Shown here in pieces: positions 50,895 to 63,336 of a stretch of 64,000 bases of DNA (position 1 is its first letter; each line of letters opens with the position of its first letter). Origin of the DNA: Nephromyces sp. MM_2019 (lineage: Eukaryota > Apicomplexa > Aconoidasida > Nephromycida); NCBI GenBank assembly GCA_015657535.1, contig JADHZB010001632.1, forward strand, positions 27,252 through 91,251, written 5' to 3'. The notes beneath the pieces are model-generated. The model was not told the DNA's origin. It saw only the letters and a program-made list of their open reading frames with translations, and did no database searches. Position numbers and translations under genes: made by a program.

Positions 50895-53800
50895 CTAAAG
50901 CTCATTTTTCATAGAAGACATCTTCCCGGCTTTGACTCCTGGGCCTGACTCTAAGTGAGGAGTCACCTTCATGTTTTGATCTAACCTAGAGCTGCCACTA
51001 ACAACTGCATCTATGAAGGACACTATTTCTTCTCTCATCAGTAGGCTTCCCGTCATCTTCTGCACCACAAAAAACGAAAAATACACACACCTAGAAACCA
51101 AATACGCACATACATAACCAGATATACACACATAAAAACGAAATACGCACTTTTGCAGGAATGCATGCAGAGCAAGAGCCACAAGGGGAAGCGTTTGACT
51201 ATTTCATTTCTGGAGTATGCATCTGTTGGCATAGAAGGAGACAGCTAAACGAAGCAGTGGAATCTGTGTGTGCGATCTATTGCATTAGAAATCTAGTAGA
51301 AGCGGGTGCACTTATGAATGCGAGCAAACCTATTTCCATTCATATTTTTCGGGATGAAAAATCTAAAAATACGCGTTTTTTCGCAGAGTTAAGGCTAGAT
51401 ATATGTACGGAGAGTGAAAAACTATTCTCTACAATCTTCTACTTCATTGGGTGCAGATTTGCCTTCTTCATCATACTATAGTGTAAGGATTATAAATAGT
51501 AGACGGCATAAAAGCAGTTTTCTCCTTCCTTTTTTGACGCATATAAAAGCTCTAAACATAGACTACCAACAGCTTCCCAAGAAGCTCTGTTTCAAGCCGT
51601 TTAAACATTTCAGAAAATCAGCAAGGAGGGCAAGAGCTTAAGAGCCCTATGACTCAAACAGTGAAACGCACACACACACACAAAGCAAAAATTTATCAAA
51701 CTGGCATGATAAAATTCATCAAAGTGGAAGAGCGAGACAAACCCTAAATTTCTTCTTCTTTGGGCGATAGGCCACCAAAGTAGCACAAGATTTCTTTGAC
51801 TGATTCGAAGTTCGACAAGCTTTTGGGAGCTCAAACGCACGAGCAAACTCCGGCTGAAAAACGCAGCAAGAAACAGAAAAAAGTCAAAATAGGGGGAAGG
51901 ATTAAACGCTAATAGAGGCTTCAAACGCTGTAACAGCAGGAGAGAGATGGATGAAAGCAGTGAATACTAAACGAACCGAAAGAGTAAAAAAATTGAAAAA
52001 AAATTTGAGTTTTCTCTCCACCCTATACACTGAGCCGCCCTGATGCTTAAAAACAGCCGATGAAATCACATACACACAAACACACAATTTTGCGTGAATC
52101 ATGGTGTGCCAGTATTATCCTGTTTGAGAAATAGGAATGAACAAGGGAAAATATTAAAGACTGAAGGTTTTACCCCCTTAAAAAGTGGAAAACCAATCAG
52201 TTGGTTGCAAAGTAACAAAGCTGCCATCTACAAGAGCCCTAGTAGAGCATATCAGCAACACACGCAACTTCCTTCCGCCTGATCTCTATCGAATACATCA
52301 AATACTCTGCAGAAAGCACACACAAGCACACACAAGCACACACAAGCACACACNNNNNNNNNNNNNNNNNNNNNNNNNNNNNNNNNNNNNNNNNNNNNNN
52401 NNNNNNNNNNNNNACACACAAGCACACACAAGCACACACAAGCACACACAAGCACACACAAGCACACACAAGCACACACAAGCACACACAAGCACACACA
52501 AGCACACACAAGTACACACAAGCACACACAAGTACACACAAGCACACACAAGCACACACAAGCACACACAAGCACACACAAGCACACACAAGCACACAAG
52601 CACACACAAGCACACACAAGCACACACAAGCACACACAAGTACACACAAGCACACACAAGCACACACAAGCACACACAAGCACACACAAGCACACACGGA
52701 GAATACCACCTAAAAAGCAACACACACAACTTTCTTCCAAAAAAAAATGCTCCAACCTCGCTAGGGACGTTGATATACACCATCTTCATCGGATCATTCT
52801 TATGCTCTTCAGTCAACTCTTTAAGTATCTTCGTCATCTGTTCTTCCTCAGCATTTTCGTATTTAAAAAGAATGAAGCAATACTGAAGAAGAAGGAATAT
52901 AATATACATGACGGAGGTATAAGATAGAAAAAATACACATACCAGTGTGCAATAATTTATGTATACACACATTGGAAGTAGCAGATTTATGTGTGTTGAA
53001 GATATTTAGATATAATGCATAATAAGCAAAGCAAAGGACACCTCAAACTCCTCCATTAATGGACTGAAAAGACCCAAAAAACATACATAACTACAAAAAA
53101 AACCCACCTGCCCATCAGTAGCAGCACATTCACCAGCATCCATACGCTGCTTGGTCAAAGGCAAAAAAGCCACATGGGAACCATAATGGCCAGTGGATGC
53201 TCTAGACTGCACACAAGAAATCCTATTTCAACACGTAATTTGGTGGAATCTTCTTTAAAATTTGGATATTTTGGATGCTGCCAAAGATTTGGTGAAAAAG
53301 TCGCAAAAAAAAAACTTTCTTTGAGGAGGGAGGAGCTTTAAATTGAAGGAAAATAGGCAAGCACACACAGAGAAACTCAAGTACATGCAAACCCAATCAT
53401 ACCTTTGAGCATGAATATTCCCAAAACTCAACAAATTACCAGAGATTCGAGTCTAAATGCAAGCAAAAAACATCAAAGTTTCCTCCATAAAATACGGGAT
53501 TTCAAGAATTCAAAAAGCTCTGCTTCTTTCGTGATGGAAATTTCAGACGCAGGAAGTGGTTGAGATATTAAAAAAAAAGGCAAACTTTAGGGAAGAATGA
53601 CAAAATCATAAGCTAAAAAATGATGAAAAAGTGAAAAAACACGATAAAACCAAGTGAAGTGGCGTGAGTTTGATATTTTTGACACAAAAACAAAGAAAAC
53701 GGAAAAAGAAAAGACAAAGAGGAGAAATTTGTGCTTGAAACGCGTAAAATACACACAAAAAGCACACGAAAAAGCAATTCAATATGAAGAATGAATTTTC

Positions 53801-55590
53801 CTTATTCACACACACAAACCTCCGCTACGACGAGATGCAAGTAGGTAAGCAGGTTGTTATCCAAGAATGACTTTACGAAATACCAATCACCTGAAGCAAA
53901 ACAGCAGCATCAGTAGAGCCAATGATTGAGTTTATACAGTGTGTGTGCGTGTGTACATACAGAGCAAAACTTTCATTCGGCAGCAAAAATGCTCACTTCC
54001 TACAGAGACACTGTTGAAGATCACCCAAATTTAACAAAGTAGTCGGGCTTATGCCATGCAGAGTGAAGCACACACACACACCCACACAAAACTGAAACAT
54101 ACACACACACAGCTTCAAAAGCATAGTATGTATCAAAAACTCTCAAAAACACAGAGTTTTCACAGTAAAAACACCTTCTTACCATCCAACGTATCAAAAT
54201 CTTTGATGAAGAGGAAATGATTCGACTTTTCAGCTGCTTTAGGCTGCTTCTTTATGATCTGCCTTCCATTATTAGCAAAGAGAATCCCAAAATTTAACTT
54301 TTCAAGCTGCAAGCTTAGAAATTTCATACCAAAGGGAACTCCAGAAGAAGAGGGAGTTTGATTGCCTGGAAAGTATATAATCTGAGGAGGAGAACAGGGA
54401 ACGATGTCTCGTGAAAGGAGGCATAATCTTTGATATTTTCGGTAGTTTGCATCATAGCATTCTTGTGCGTGTGAACAGGTTGACAAGAGTGTGTAGAGGG
54501 AGGGTAGGTGATGCATATGAGTGTGTAAACATCCCAATCTTTGAAATTGTGAAAATTTTCGACGGCTTTTTGGAGTTTTTCGCTGGCAATTTCACTGGCA
54601 AAATATATCTGTCGCACTCTGGAAAATGCACAGAAACACACACTCACAAGTCTCTGGTGTTTACAGGGGGGTGAATATCCTCAGCAAAACTTCAAGTATT
54701 CCATTTTCAAAGAAAAAAACACTGTCAAACATATTTTTAGGGGGAAAAGGACGTAAAAACACCAGAAAATCCCCATATAAATGCATTTTTTATTTCAAGA
54801 AGAAGATAATTGTGTAAATCATCTTTTTCTTGCAGTCTTTTAACTTTCCGTGCAACTTTATAATCAAATTTTTTCGAAAAAAAATCAAAGCCCAACAACA
54901 AAACAAATGAATCAAGGAGAATGCCTAATTATTAAAAAAGCATCCAAAAAAGTAGTATAAAGGCCAAAAAAAAAAACGCTGAAACCCTCAAATTTAAAGA
55001 TTGAAATTTCATCTTCCACCAATAGAGAAAATCACGCAAAAAATTCTTAATCGACACAATACGAAAAAAAATTCACCTTCGGAGACTTCGGATTGTTTCT
55101 AAGCCAACTGTCAATGTTTGAATCGGTTAAGTTATGTACTTTATGAGGCATCATATTCTCAACCCAATTTCTAACAGAATTCATATTTCTGAAGAAAAAA
55201 AATGGTATCTTCCTCTTCATCTTCAAACCCTTCAACAAGGGATTGCAGAAAATTGAATGAATCTTGTGAAAAATAGCAAGGTGTATATGAAGGAGACATA
55301 CAAAGACCACCCTACACATGCAGCGGATGATGAAAAAACGCAAATTCTTGCACACACAGGCACACTTGAAATTTATGAGCACAACAGTTGCCATGATAAG
55401 TCTTAATGCCTCTCGTTCTCCTAGTGACAAGGTTGAGACAAAATTATCCAATTCATCTTCAAGACCTATCCCTATCCGGGTAGTGTAACCATTTCACACA
55501 CAAATTGAAAGCCTTTTTTCTTCAAGTTTCATACACTAAAAAATTAACCCAAAACCCACCACGACTTGACACACACCCTAATAGTTTCTC

Positions 55591-55621
<31 letters not shown>

Positions 55622-58027
55622 TACAGAAATATCCCTCAACATACTGCAAAGATCCGCTGTATTTTATATTGGAATTAGCTTTTCCTGTATAAAACACAAT
55701 TTCAGGGTAATTGGCGACTTTGTGGAGACTGCAGAGTTGACCTTCATCCTCACAATTCGCAGCTGCAACCTGAGCATTATCTCAAATCAGAGCAATAATA
55801 AACACAAACGCACTGAAAAAAATACACGGTGACAGTTCAAGCAAATCCTATATCTCAGACCAACTGCTTTTTATCAGGTGGGTTGAAATATTCCACTCTA
55901 GAATGTAGAAATAAAAAAACACACAAAAAAAACACACACGCTACAAGCCTTACCGGCACAAAAGAAGAGAGAGAATCTGCGAAAGCAATAAATCTATCCT
56001 TCATCTTCACACACGAGCCACATCCAGGATGATATAAAAGAAGAACTAGTATATGGTTGTTCTGCTGAAGTAAACCCTCAAAATTTTGCAATTTTGCCTC
56101 TATAACTACACTCTCTCGATAAAGATTTCCCGAAGATCTCCTTCTTTCTCCTCCAAACCCTCCTCCTCCTCCTCCAAAAAAATCTTCAAAATTGATGTCC
56201 ATGCCTCCAAAATCAAAGTCTGAAAATCCTTGAAACATCGAACCTCCTCCACCTCCTCCGTTTATGATGATAACTCGTCGGCCTCCACCAAAGCCTGCAA
56301 AGGGATTTTGCCCTCCACCTTGTTCTCCAGCGTTTACTGCTTCTATTCCTCCTGTATCGTAGAGTTTACGTTTTTCCTTGTCTGTCAATACCTAGGGGTA
56401 GTAATCAGGGAGAGAGAGCGATATGGTGTGCCTTGAGAAAGGTTTATGTGTGTGTTTGGGAAGTTGGGATCGATTAGGTGTGAAAAGGGGGGATGTTACA
56501 GTTTGGTATAATGGTGAAGATGGTACATGATAGTGAAGACTGTAGATTAGGCATAACTTGATGAAGTAAAAGTAAAGGTACCTGTTTGCCTTGTGTGTTA
56601 GTATAGCGTGCTTTGTGTATTATCATAGTGTGCTTTGTGTAGCAAAGGAGGTACTGGGTGGCGAAGAGGGTATGAAACGCTTGTAAACTCAAAAGGCAAC
56701 TAGAGTTTTGCCAATATATACACAATAGAGAGTACAGCATATAAAAGCAAGAAGGGTTAGCTCAAGCACACCCTCATCTTTGAGAGAAAAAGCCAATTTC
56801 CTTAATTTTATGAAAACGAAGTGTATATACACATACCCAAGAGCTCAAAAAAAACCCCGTGAAATGAGGAGAAAAACACAGATCCAATCATCATCAAAGT
56901 CACTTCCCTCTTCAGAAACGAAACGTCGTTACTGAAACCCAATTAAGTACGTCAAAAATCTTTTATTGTAAGGCTAACCTGATGAGCAAACGACACTTCC
57001 AGAAATTCATCTTTTTTGTTTGGTGCAACATCCGGATGAAGAGTTTTTGCCAGTTTCCTATATGCCTACAAGAAAAAAACAGAGAAGCTAATCAAAAAGC
57101 TAAGCAAAAGCTTAACACGCACTTTTCCGGGCCAAAAATTGAATGAAAACTCGCTTCTAGGCTTGAAAATGACTTCTTCAATCAAATTTGGCTATTTTCC
57201 TAATAAAGATTCCAATTTGTGAGGCTTCAACTTTCTCTCTAACGATGATTACACCCTTTAAACACTCAAATACCTCCCTCATCTGCTATGTCTTACCAAC
57301 CTCGGTGTCTCTTTCCAATCATTTTTCACCACAAGCAACGTCCCTCACACACATCCCTCCTAAATCACTCGAATACGGCAGCTAAAGGAGCAAAAAGTTT
57401 TCCCTCACTTCCTGCTAAATACCTCTATTTCCTCAAAAATCTCTCTATTCAATCTCATCTAACCTTTGAGATCTCCGCTTCCGAAGCGGATCTGCTAACT
57501 CCTAGAACGCTGTAGAGATCCTTCGTAGTATTAGACTGGCCCATAGCGCCTAAAACTAAGGAGAAGTCGTATCCAAAAAGAAGGGTAAGCATCAAGGAGT
57601 ATGCACAAAACATCACAAAATATCTGGAAGCAAGAAAGTTAGCTCGGCGACACGTCTCCTTATAGTGACAGACAGAAACTTCTCCGCCTCTGTTTCTCCT
57701 AAACTCCCTCATCGAGGCATTCTTCAAGGCAGGAAACTCTGGAGAATCTACGAGTCTTCCTCTACGGGAGCTCATCAGACACGATATTTCAGTGTGTGCA
57801 CTGAGCGATGGAGCTTTGCATTGCTCTACTCCAAGATAAGAACTACTCTGCGTTTCTTCAAAAAACAGCCTATTCATTTCACTGCTTGCTTGTTCTGCAG
57901 TTTGTTCTTCAATAGCATTGAAATATGCTTTCATCTGAGGGTGATAAAAGTCAAGCTTTACTGGACTAAGAGTGTGGCCTTTTGGCAGGCTGGAGGGTGC
58001 CGATTCTTCACAGTCAACTGCAATCAT
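50895..58027 (-). CDS. DnaJ-thioredoxin fusion protein of the ER (DNAJC16-like)
   Basis: Twelve exons join in phase: 58027-57464, 57065-56979, 56391-55954, 55769-55625, 55456-55366, 55188-55077, 54381-54183, 53890-53820, 53206-53108, 52882-52757, 51853-51743 and 51059-50895 (stop TAG), giving 735 residues. A hydrophobic segment (about 137-163) precedes a complete J domain (170-235) with HPD at 198-200. A Gly/Phe-rich region (about 240-300) follows. Then comes a thioredoxin-like domain with CGSC at 341-344. Further thioredoxin-fold-like segments end in RKMTGSLLMREEIVSFIDAV, close to the C-terminus. This order matches DNAJC16/ERdj-type co-chaperones that recruit lumenal Hsp70 (BiP) and act on disulfides. 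The first 130 residues are a hydrophilic extension. Starting instead at the Met at 139 would turn the hydrophobic segment into a signal peptide. There is no obvious C-terminal HDEL. Confidence 0.93.
52318..52698. repeat. AGCACACACA 10-bp satellite, interrupted by the gap
   Basis: A 10-base unit AGCACACACA (rarely AGTACACACA) is repeated on both sides of the run of Ns. On the sense strand of the surrounding DnaJ gene it reads TG-rich. One unit is shortened near 52597. All frames through it are open because of the repeat. Confidence 0.95.
52354..52413. other. Assembly gap, 60 N
   Basis: A run of exactly 60 N lies inside the 10-bp satellite, so its true length is unknown. It sits in the intron between the tenth and eleventh DnaJ exons and removes no coding sequence. 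Confidence 0.99.
55587..55622 (+). repeat. (AC)n microsatellite
   Basis: An alternating AC tract sits immediately beyond the fourth DnaJ exon. On the sense strand it extends the donor as GTATGTGTGTGTG. Confidence 0.9.
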
Positions 58028-58338
58028 TCTGAAGTCCCGTGAGGAGGTGAACTTATAATGGTCTAGTCACAAATGATGTTTGGAATGAAAATGTTTTATT
58101 ATGATGATTCTCCAAGAAGTTTAATAGATTAGATAAGAATTTCTAATGTTGGCACTTCCCCAACCCCATGCGACTGCGCTCCTCCATTCGTGTTTCATCT
58201 AAATACTTTCTGGGGGGCTATCTTCAACCAAAACTACGGACAAACGGTCCTGTAAACGATAAGACATACCTGAGGAGGGGAAATGTTTGGGAAGGGCAAG
58301 ATCAAAATACAAGTCTTTCGTGATGCATTAACGTAGCA

Positions 58339-58510
58339 AAAGAAAGTGGGAGTGATGAGAGTGATGAGAGTGATGAGAGCGATGAGAGCGTTCAGACGAG
58401 TGTTTAGATGAGAGTGTTTAGATGAGGGCGTTTAGGTAAGATCCTTTAGATGACTACCTTTAGATAACTGCCCTTAGATAAGAGCCCTTAGATGACGGCC
58501 CTTAGACACT
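58339..58510 (+). repeat. Degenerate GATGAGAGT / TTAGATGA repeat array
   Basis: Four or more copies of a 9-base GTGATGAGA unit run into a longer degenerate unit of about 17 bases built on TTTAGATGAGAG and CCTTAGATGA. The array lies upstream of the DnaJ gene start. Confidence 0.75.
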
Positions 58511-61071
58511 ATATGTCCCGACGTTAACTCCCGCAGTAATTTCTTTCAAGTTGTAGAAAACTGGCATTTGGTATCATCCTAGAGAGTAGTTACGGGTGCA
58601 TTAGTCTTACTGAAATAAACATAGAGAGAGACTCTGCTTATGTATGTCTACCTATTGGCGTATGCTTTATTCCCTTAAAGATAATACTTCCTCAAAAAGT
58701 ATATATCTTCCAACTGTCTTATCTTTTCAGCAGTAAGGTATCTCAGTCTGTTTAACGCACGACTTTTCACCTGTAAATGATGTGATTTTACGCTCATGCG
58801 GCGGTGTGTGTGTAAAGAGCTCACGCACGCATCCCCAAGATGAAATCCTCCTCTTCATTGAAGCTATACTATCTCACAGCAAAGAGTAGGTGCTTGTGTC
58901 CTATTACGCACTGATCACCGTGGTAATAATCTACAATTCATTCAAAGTGATTTGTATAAAGGTTATACTACGGTAACCTACTGACTCGACATTTGTCGGT
59001 TCTAGTAGAGGAATGCCACACACATTATCCCTGTGGAGCTTCGCCGTGAAAAAGCGAACTTACGCTGCAGCTTTATGCGAAGGACTTGCAGAGTTGGCAG
59101 GTGTGGGAATACATGTGTGAAAGCATGGGACGTGTGTTGGTGTGTTGCGTGTGGGGTGTTCTGTGTTGGTGTAAATATCCGTATGTATGTGTATTTGTGC
59201 TTGCTTCTATGTATGCCTGTGCCTATGCATGCCTGTGTTGTGTGTGAATTTTTTTAGCAGATGATAGTCTTTAGCTATGCGCTATCATGTTGAGAGGCCC
59301 ATACATCAAAACTTTTCCACTCTAAAACGTGTTGATGTATTCCTAGAAAATTCCTTCACCCACAAGCCATTGATCCAGTCCAAGATGTCGTGGTTTCCAC
59401 ATTAAAGTCTATGATTATCATATATGGCAAAATCTGATGTATACTGAATGTCCGTGGGTATTAAAAAAAGCAGATAGGGGTCTTCAAGATGATGAAGCAT
59501 ACAACAAGTGCGAGTGGAAGATACTTTGAAGTCTTGTGTTTCTGGGTGAAAAATTGGTATTCGCTTCTACCTTGAAAGTTAGCATAAAAAAAGAGATGCT
59601 CAAGTATGTTAAGCGATGCATCACAATTTAAAGATGGAGCACATGCTACGCTAGAGATACAGATACCTAAAAGTGATTTTTGTAATATTATACTATAGTA
59701 AGAGAGCTGTAATAACAAGTAAACTTAAAAACTGGCATTTTATGCTTAGTGATGCAGCCCTCTAAAGCGCTCTACCTTATGATAACAAAACCCTCCAAAA
59801 TCGCTTTACTTTCCGATAAAATTCTCCAAAAGCGCTCTACTTTCTGGTGATAAGGAATCGAATCAATTGCACCATCTTGCTATGATTCGTAAATATCTAT
59901 TAAAGAAAAAGTAACTTGCTGCCAGATTAGCTACAGCTCTAGCGACTGCCATTCTTTGATTCGTGTGATAATCTTGTTGTGTGTAGCACATAGGCACCAC
60001 CCCCGAAAAAATATGAGAGAGCGCCATCTCTTCACACTTTCAAGCTTTCAGTCTTCTCTTCCGCTATATATATTTGTAGCACGTATCACACACCGTTACA
60101 TTTGAAGAATGGATCATAAACTGTTCTGCCGTCGTGAAAGCATTCAGTTGTTAAAGTATGGTCAATTACTCAACAGAGATGATGTGTCTCTGGGTGAAAC
60201 TCAAAGAGAATCTTCCCAGAATTTTCCCCCTTGTTTACAATCTCTAATGAATTTTGCTGCTGATATCTCCGCAGTGATTTTTCCTAGCACCAAGCAGATG
60301 ACGTAATGTTTGTGCTAGAAACCCCCAAAATCACCACTCACTATTCGAAAGAAGCGGCTATATTAATAAATCAATGACGCTGGTGTGAACTTAAGCCGCT
60401 AGAAAAGGTATTGGTTTAGTTTGGTAAGTGCATGCCGCAGTCCAGCTTGTCTTGGTACGTAGTTCTAAGGAGAGACAGAAAGAGGAGAAAAACAGCTCTA
60501 CCAGCGGCTGGTTCTAGAAATGGTACTCATTAGAATTAAAGACCGTGGAAAAACCATCCAGTCAATTTGAGCTGTGGAATTATTTTTTTTGCAGTTTAAA
60601 CAGTGTAATTTTAGCCAACTGCTACACATTGAACTGTAGTAAATGCATTTTTATGCTGCCTCTGATTGCTTGAGATTTTTGATTGTGTAAGGCTATGGAA
60701 AACTTGAAAACGTTGCATTTAGCCGGTGAGATTCAGGTTTTAATCATCACTTAAGCACAAGAAATGAGCTTGGAATTACTTTTAGCTTGGAACAAGAGGC
60801 AGTAGTATTAGCATTCTTCACTTTCAATGGTTAATCAAATGCAGAAACAAGTCTATTCTCTCGGTGAAAGCTTTGGATTGAGCTACAAAATAACAAAACT
60901 TATGAACTAGGAACGTGAAAGCCTATAGCTTCATCTACAACCATCAAAAGGGCGTATTAGTAAGGCGAAGTTGATGCAGAAGTCAGCCTCCTCATTTACA
61001 GGCTAGGGATCTGCTACTCAATTATACCTTTGCTGGGGAAATGCTCTTCAGCTAAATTATAGCTGAGTAGA

Positions 61072-61171
61072 TGCTACTCCCTCGTCTCAGCTGGGTCTCT
61101 GCTACTCCCTCGTCTCAGCTGGGTCTCTGCTACTCCCTCGGCTCAGCTGGGTCTCTGCTACTCCCCCATCT
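61072..61171 (+). repeat. 28-bp tandem repeat
   Basis: The unit GCTACTCCCTCGTCTCAGCT plus GGGTCTCT occurs about three and a half times with one or two substitutions. An open frame through it (61071-61295) is a by-product of the repeat. Confidence 0.9.
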
Positions 61172-63336
61172 CAGCTTCTTCTCTCCTACTGACACATACC
61201 AAAGATACGAAAGATGCAGCAAGATATACTTTAATCTCGAGTGTGCAGCCAGTACAGGAATTATTGCAAACTCTAAACCTCAAAGCAGCATCTAGCTCCT
61301 AACACATAAAGGTATCTCACGCCGAAGCTTAAAAAAATCCCCGTGTGTGCGGCTACTCAAATTTGGGTAGCTACGTATTTCCAATAGCTAATTATCAAAG
61401 ATCCAATTCCTCCTTTACGTCAATACTGTAGATTTCATGACCAGATAACCGCTGATATCCTAATCATGGGGTCCTGCATGGCTGTATTCTCACCACCAGG
61501 TCATGATCCATTTCGGTAGCTGGGTGATGGCGAAAGCGGTTTTGTTCACTATTATTTTCAGTGTTTGAGACTCTCTTTGAAGGTCATTCTCGCCTGCTCA
61601 GTTTAACCCGTTTCTTCAGTGGTTTGATTTCTCACATTTTTGGTGACGAAACCATATTCAATTTCCGCTAAACGAACTCTCTTGTCGGTAGTTTGTTGCC
61701 TTGTGGAGTCATTTACAGCTCCGAGTGGTATCTGGAACAATCTCTCCACTGCGAGCGTCTTTATCAGCTGCTGCCGCAAAGGCTGTTTTTGAAAATTCCT
61801 AGTTTTGTGGCGGTTCTGCAGCCCCTCTGCTTGTCTTTTGACTGCAGTTTTGCACTTTTTGCTGATGGCATGTTAGCGGTACTCTGTCATCTTTGTTGCT
61901 TAACGATTGTCCAGCAGGTTGTCACTCCTCAACTTTTTTGGCTGTGATATGAGGCTGGATTTCGCGAAAATTATAGCATCTGCTACCCCACGCACCTTGT
62001 GCTAACTTTGCAACCTCACGAAAGAAGATTCATGAGAAATGCTTTAGTGTACAACGACCATTTTATGTTTTTAGGACCGAATTGAGAACTCGCTTGTGTG
62101 TGCTGTGACTACAATTCTTCATCGAAAGTGTTTTTTCATGACTGGCTTGAATACTCTATCCTCGTTTACTTGGTGGTAGATTGAGCGACATCATTTCTTC
62201 ATGTTTGGCTGCTTTACCACCAGCCTCATGCTCTGAACTATGAAGGCGGGCTACACCTAGTTGAAAACTCTAATTTGTACATTTCAAAAAGCACCATTCT
62301 TGAGGTACTTATCTGCTTTGAATAGCTGACGCAACTGTAGCGCTTCACCACCGTGCTTTGATTTCCTCTTCTTTTAGCTGGATCTGCGACTACCAGCTTG
62401 AAATTAAAGCTTTTTGTGATTTTTCTCCGAATTCTCTGTTATTGGGCAAAAGGATGCTAACCTGAATATGAGTTGTAGCTCGTAATTTGGGTTTTAAAAA
62501 TCTGCAGCGCGCGGCACTATGCCCCGCATCTAATGGTTTTTGTGAAAATACCCGTATTGGTTACAATGAAGGGGCGATATATAAAAAATTTGAAGAATGA
62601 AGTTTTCTTTTCTGCGCCACTGCGGCATCGTTGGATTCTCTGTTTGAGGGCAGCCTTCGCCTGGTAGCGACTTCTAGCATTTTTTCATAGAGAACTGCAG
62701 CGCACATGATGTTAGCAGAACAAGTACCGCACATCAGTTTTCGAGCAAGTATCAGCGGAACTAGCAACGTTATCAAATGTTACTAATCGAGGGAATTTGC
62801 TGCCGCAAAAGAACATATTTGTGTAGCGAGTACTCTCCTGGTTAATTTGATACTTTTTTATTGGTAGTCTGATTATGCGCGATGAAGGTCGCTGCGTTGA
62901 TTTTGACGGAAATGGATGTCATTTCAGCAAATACCTAGGTTATCACGTGGGAAACAAAGTCTTTAGCCTACTATTCTCATCGCTTGAAGCTCCAAATTCT
63001 TAGGAATCCGCTAATACAATGATTTTTTATCGATAGGCCTCATCGCAATGACTCTTAACTTGACTGCTGAGGGTTTTTTGTAGAATGATAGCTTTCGGAT
63101 CGAGCTTAACTCGGAGGGCGTTACTCTCATTTCAAGAAGGTGTAAGTTACCGGGTGATTTGATAATTTTCCGGTTTCATATTTCAAAAGGAGCTTCACAT
63201 TAGAAAACCTCAGGAGGTATTGCTATGTTCAAGCAGAGTATTGTATTCTCTTTGGGCGGATATGTTAAAATAAAATTGTTTACAAAATCTTCAAGGTTTC
63301 TTTTCTGATACCAATTTCAATTATCAGCTGTTTAAA

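Larger units (their letters stand above)
58028..63336. other. Long intergenic region with small repeats
   Basis: No convincing gene is seen. A plus-strand ORF at 60109-60306 (65 codons, ATG start) might be a first exon with a donor at 60299 but has no partner. A minus-strand segment near 59403-59310 reads CGNHDILDW and recalls a phosphoesterase motif, but it is isolated. The minus-strand frame at 62561-62776 is moderately protein-like. Tandem repeats at 58339-58510 and 61072-61171 are listed separately. Confidence 0.45.

Noticed and set aside
52239..52972. Several long ORFs of CVCL/THKHTQA-type repeats on both strands
   Set aside because: They run through the CA satellite and the N gap inside a DnaJ intron; they exist only because the 10-bp repeat lacks stop codons.
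59310..59403. Minus-strand GNHD motif suggesting a metallophosphoesterase
   Set aside because: A single isolated stretch of about 30 codons with none of the other metal-binding blocks nearby.
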